Shown piece by piece: positions 61,919 to 64,000 of a stretch of DNA of 64,000 bases (within the stretch, counting starts at the first letter, position 1; every line of letters starts with the position of its first letter). The stretch is taken from NCBI RefSeq assembly GCF_049676595.1, contig NZ_CP187259.1, positions 620,001 to 684,000 of the forward strand, in the 5' to 3' direction. A program made the translations under genes and the position numbers. Source of the DNA: Methanocella_A sp049676595 (lineage in GTDB: Archaea > Halobacteriota > Methanocellia > Methanocellales > Methanocellaceae). The notes below the pieces were generated by a model. The model worked only from the letters and a program-made list of their open reading frames with translations. It had not been told where the DNA came from and made no database searches.

Positions 61919-62509
61919 CTAGTTTTCCACCAGGGCGTTAACGTCCTCGTCGAACACGACGGTGGAGAAGTGGAACTCCATCGCGACCTCGCCGGACGGG
62001 TCTGGCTGTGGAAGCCCTTTGTCGGCGCCGGCCGGCTGCATGACGGCCGCGAGGTAAGTGTGGTGGTAGAGCCTGCGCTCCAGCATGACGACTTCCCCGA
62101 TGACGTTGCAGTGGCCGCCGAGACTGCGCATCGCTCCTTCCTTGAGGCTGACGAAGGACAGGTCCCAGCCTTTCCTGTGGACGGCGGACGTTTCGAACTC
62201 GCCTTCGTATTTAGGCACCAGCAGCCCGACGTCTGCGCCCATGGCCGCGAGGTAAGCCTCGATCTCGTACGCTGGCTGGTACGCTGTCACCGCTTCCAGG
62301 CGGAGGTCGGCGATCTCGTGCTCGCTGGCCGGGTCGTCCACGTTCAGCGTCAGATACCTCTCCCGGATGCCTTTCATGGTCTCTTCCAGCCGGGCGTATT
62401 CGGCTTTGAGCATGTCGGTGATCATGGCGATCGCCACGTCCTGCGGGTACTTCGCCGAGACGGCTTCCAGGCGGAGCTTCAGGTCTTGCTGTGGCAGGGC
62501 TTCGGTCAT
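61919..62509 (-). CDS. Cytosolic protein of unknown function
   Basis: 196 aa. Helical first half (PQDVAIAMITDMLKAEYARL) and a beta-rich second half (DVGLLVPKYEGEFETSAVHR, GGHCNVIGEVVMLERRLYHH). No membrane helix, signal peptide or catalytic motif I can name. The last residues (DEDVNALVEN) run into the mirrored repeat, whose right end covers the stop codon. Single gene with a short AT-rich leader. Confidence 0.6.
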   Translation of the reverse strand: MTEALPQQDLKLRLEAVSAKYPQDVAIAMITDMLKAEYARLEETMKGIRERYLTLNVDDPASEHEIADLRLEAVTAYQPAYEIEAYLAAMGADVGLLVPKYEGEFETSAVHRKGWDLSFVSLKEGAMRSLGGHCNVIGEVVMLERRLYHHTYLAAVMQPAGADKGLPQPDPSGEVAMEFHFSTVVFDEDVNALVEN

Positions 62510-62586
62510 ACTAAAAGTGATTGACCGGGTGGTACAAGAACTTTCTTATAAAAAGAGGCCGCCAGTGCTGGCGGCAATAGCTGGAC

Positions 62587-63231
62587 TTACAGGAACATCA
62601 GCAGCAGCGCGCCGTACTGGATGACGATGTAGATGATCGTCGGCACGAGGACCACGATGGCTGCGGACTTGAAGCTCAGCTTCTGGCAGTGCTTCAGCGC
62701 GAAGATGCCGATCAGGCAGGACCAGAGCAGGCCCAGCAGGAAGACGACCTGGCTGACGAGCACGAAGATGTTCGAGGTGAACTCTGCGGCGGCGGTCATG
62801 CTGGCCATTGGGTTGGACTGGCTCATCTCAATAGTCAGGTACGGGGCCTGGGTGATCAGGATGGCCGCGATGACGACGGCGAAGATCTTGACCAGTTCGG
62901 AGAACCCGATACCGGAAAGGAGCGTGGTGAACTTGCCTTCCCCGCCGAACGCCATGGCCAGCAGGAAGAGCACCGCGGTGGAAATGATCCATCCGATCAG
63001 CGGCATGACAAGCCCCATGATGATCGTCGTGATCAGGGTGATCTGCTCCAGGCCGGGCACGTCAGAGACGTACGTGATGTGCGAGTTGTACAGGAACATG
63101 TACACCGCGGTGAGGATGGCGTACAGGCCTACGATGACCAGCCCTTCCTCCCACCTCGGCTCCTTGCATACGTCTGCCATTGTCTTGTCAGGGCTAGTGA
63201 TAGTCCCTATAATTCTCTCAATAAAATTCAT
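62587..63231 (-). CDS. Yip1-family membrane protein
   Basis: 214 aa with five membrane helices. The N-terminal MNFIERIIGTITSPDKTMADV and PRWEEGLVIVGLYAIL are typical of Yip1-type proteins in archaea. Role unknown; the eukaryotic family works in membrane trafficking. Its ATG overlaps the stop of the MptD-like gene (ATGA), so translation is coupled, which may be functional or just compact packing. Confidence 0.82.
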   Translation of the reverse strand: MNFIERIIGTITSPDKTMADVCKEPRWEEGLVIVGLYAILTAVYMFLYNSHITYVSDVPGLEQITLITTIIMGLVMPLIGWIISTAVLFLLAMAFGGEGKFTTLLSGIGFSELVKIFAVVIAAILITQAPYLTIEMSQSNPMASMTAAAEFTSNIFVLVSQVVFLLGLLWSCLIGIFALKHCQKLSFKSAAIVVLVPTIIYIVIQYGALLLMFL

Positions 63232-63578
63232 TCTTTAACCTCTTTTATGTCTTTGATAAACATGAGCGGGTACCCGTCTTTGTATTGTATGCCGACGCTC
63301 GCCTCGTATTCGTGGTACTTGATCACGGCGTCGACTTTCAGCATGGGCCCTTTCAGCTCGGTGTACCCGAACGAGCTGAGGTTGTCCTTGATCATCTGCC
63401 TGTCTATTGAAACACTGATCGACTTGACGAACGGCTGCACGGAGATGCTCTCCGAAATCGCCTTCTCCAGCGAGTCTGCGGTCTTCAGGCTGACGGGCGA
63501 CCCCACGAACTGGTGGTATAGCGCGCCCAGCTTGATGCCAGCCTCGAAGGCTGCGTTATCTCTCGGTGTCACGGACAT
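63228..63578 (-). CDS. mptD: MptD-like dihydroneopterin aldolase (methanopterin pathway)
   Basis: 116 aa. The motifs EAGIKLGALYHQFVGSPV near the start, and YPLMFIKDI at the end fit the archaeal dihydroneopterin aldolase family as I remember it, which splits 7,8-dihydroneopterin into 6-hydroxymethyl-dihydropterin and glycolaldehyde for methanopterin. Unrelated in sequence to bacterial FolB. The gene overlaps the Yip1 gene by 4 nt and is preceded by an AT-rich leader (63590-63650) that may hold the promoter. Family recognition is from memory, hence not full confidence. Confidence 0.75.
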   Translation of the reverse strand: MSVTPRDNAAFEAGIKLGALYHQFVGSPVSLKTADSLEKAISESISVQPFVKSISVSIDRQMIKDNLSSFGYTELKGPMLKVDAVIKYHEYEASVGIQYKDGYPLMFIKDIKEVKE

Positions 63579-63672
63579 GCGACTTCACCCATACTGATGG
63601 TATGTACCTATTATGCATATGCTATATAAAACTTGAGCGTAGAATAAAACTGCCGGCATTTTTTACCGTCGG

Positions 63673-63894
63673 TCATTCCCCGGCCTGTTCGGCCTCGGCC
63701 TCGTCCTCGAAGATGAATAGCTCGTCGATCTTCGCGTTCAGCGCCACCGCCACGTCGTGCGCGAGCTTGAGCGACGGGTTGTACTTCCCCTTCTCGAGGA
63801 AGACTATAGTCTCCCGGCGGACGCCGACCTTCTGCGCCAGGTCCTCCTGGGTCATGTCGTACTTCGCCCGGTACTCCTTGATGCGCGTCCTCAT
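63673..63894 (-). CDS. Small XRE-type helix-turn-helix regulator
   Basis: 73 aa. A complete helix-turn-helix (DMTQEDLAQKVGVRRETIVFLEKGKYNPSLKLAHDVAVAL) with an acidic end (EDEAEAEQAGE), the compact YozG-like type often encoded beside a membrane protein. It starts 10 nt after the stop of the partial membrane gene at the window edge, with TAGGAG as Shine-Dalgarno, so the two form an operon in which the regulator may control the membrane protein's unit. Confidence 0.88.
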   Translation of the reverse strand: MRTRIKEYRAKYDMTQEDLAQKVGVRRETIVFLEKGKYNPSLKLAHDVAVALNAKIDELFIFEDEAEAEQAGE

Positions 63895-63904
63895 GGCGTA
63901 TCTC

Positions 63905-64000
63905 CTACAGATCTTTCATATTCGTTTTCAGCTTTTCGGGCGTACGGCTCAAGCCCCAGAGCAGGCCTGCCACTGTGGCCAGGGCGAGGACCGAATACGC
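63905..64000 (-). CDS. C-terminal end of a membrane protein (cut by window edge)
   Basis: Only the last 31 codons are present. They read as a hydrophobic helix (YSVLALATVAGLLWGL) followed by SRTPEKLKTNMKDL and TAG. The stop is 10 nt before the HTH gene at 63673-63894 on the same strand. Pairing of a small XRE regulator with a short membrane protein is common, but the family cannot be named from this fragment. Confidence 0.6.
   Translation of the reverse strand, partial: AYSVLALATVAGLLWGLSRTPEKLKTNMKDL

Overview
The window reads as a piece of a methanogenic archaeon of the Methanocellales (Rice Cluster I, Methanocella-like). The case rests on methanopterin-pathway proteins (an MptD-type dihydroneopterin aldolase at 63228-63578 and an archaeal dihydropteroate synthase-like protein at 38949-40391), a fused hexulose-6-phosphate synthase/RraA protein, a geranylgeranyl reductase for archaeal lipids, a PGF-CTERM surface protein, archaeal TATA boxes, an archaeal initiator tRNA, and a radical-SAM cassette which, from memory, NCBI named SynChlorMet after Syntrophobacter, Chlorobium and Methanocella. 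Base composition is moderately GC rich, with AT-rich promoter regions. No phage, insertion sequence or CRISPR array was seen.

1-21.6 kb is a peptide-natural-product (RiPP) region with an unrelated operon in the middle. The left end has two divergent short Cys-rich precursors (213-395 and 553-744), a radical SAM/SPASM enzyme plus ABC exporter (970-3998) and a second ABC exporter (4230-6092). Then come a PqqD-like recognition protein, two more radical SAM/SPASM enzymes, a six-Cys precursor, an HPr-kinase-like protein, a soluble S26-type peptidase and a nucleotidyltransferase (6344-12157). A MoxR/DUF58/DUF4350/DUF4129/DUF1616 operon follows (12238-20171). Directly after it comes a second six-Cys precursor with its own HPr-kinase-like partner (20350-21581). 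All four precursors carry a YxxPxL leader motif, so one recognition protein could serve all of them. I recall the SynChlorMet cassette being described without a known precursor; the six-Cys peptides are strong candidates.

21.6-35 kb is mostly housekeeping and hypothetical genes: WecB, HPS-RraA, AlkZ-like and AlkD-like repair proteins, a GNAT enzyme, a beta-propeller surface protein, a methyltransferase, an ArsR-type regulator and initiator tRNA-Met. Two copies of an unrecognised structured RNA of about 228 nt (22528-22755 and 34757-34983) are supported by compensatory base changes. Two genes flanking the first copy seem to start at AUA.

35-64 kb holds TatA, a CPBP protease, an Lrp regulator, a PHP phosphoesterase, a sensor kinase opposite a split CheB/CheR pair, AroD, a DUF255 thioredoxin-domain protein, a YHS mini-protein next to a CopA copper ATPase, two OPT-type transporter paralogues around a Fic protein and a pyruvate-kinase-C-like protein, and a terminal cluster of MptD, a Yip1 protein and an HTH regulator.

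Several families of large, imperfect palindromic repeats fill most of the longer gene-free stretches, and one is nested inside another.
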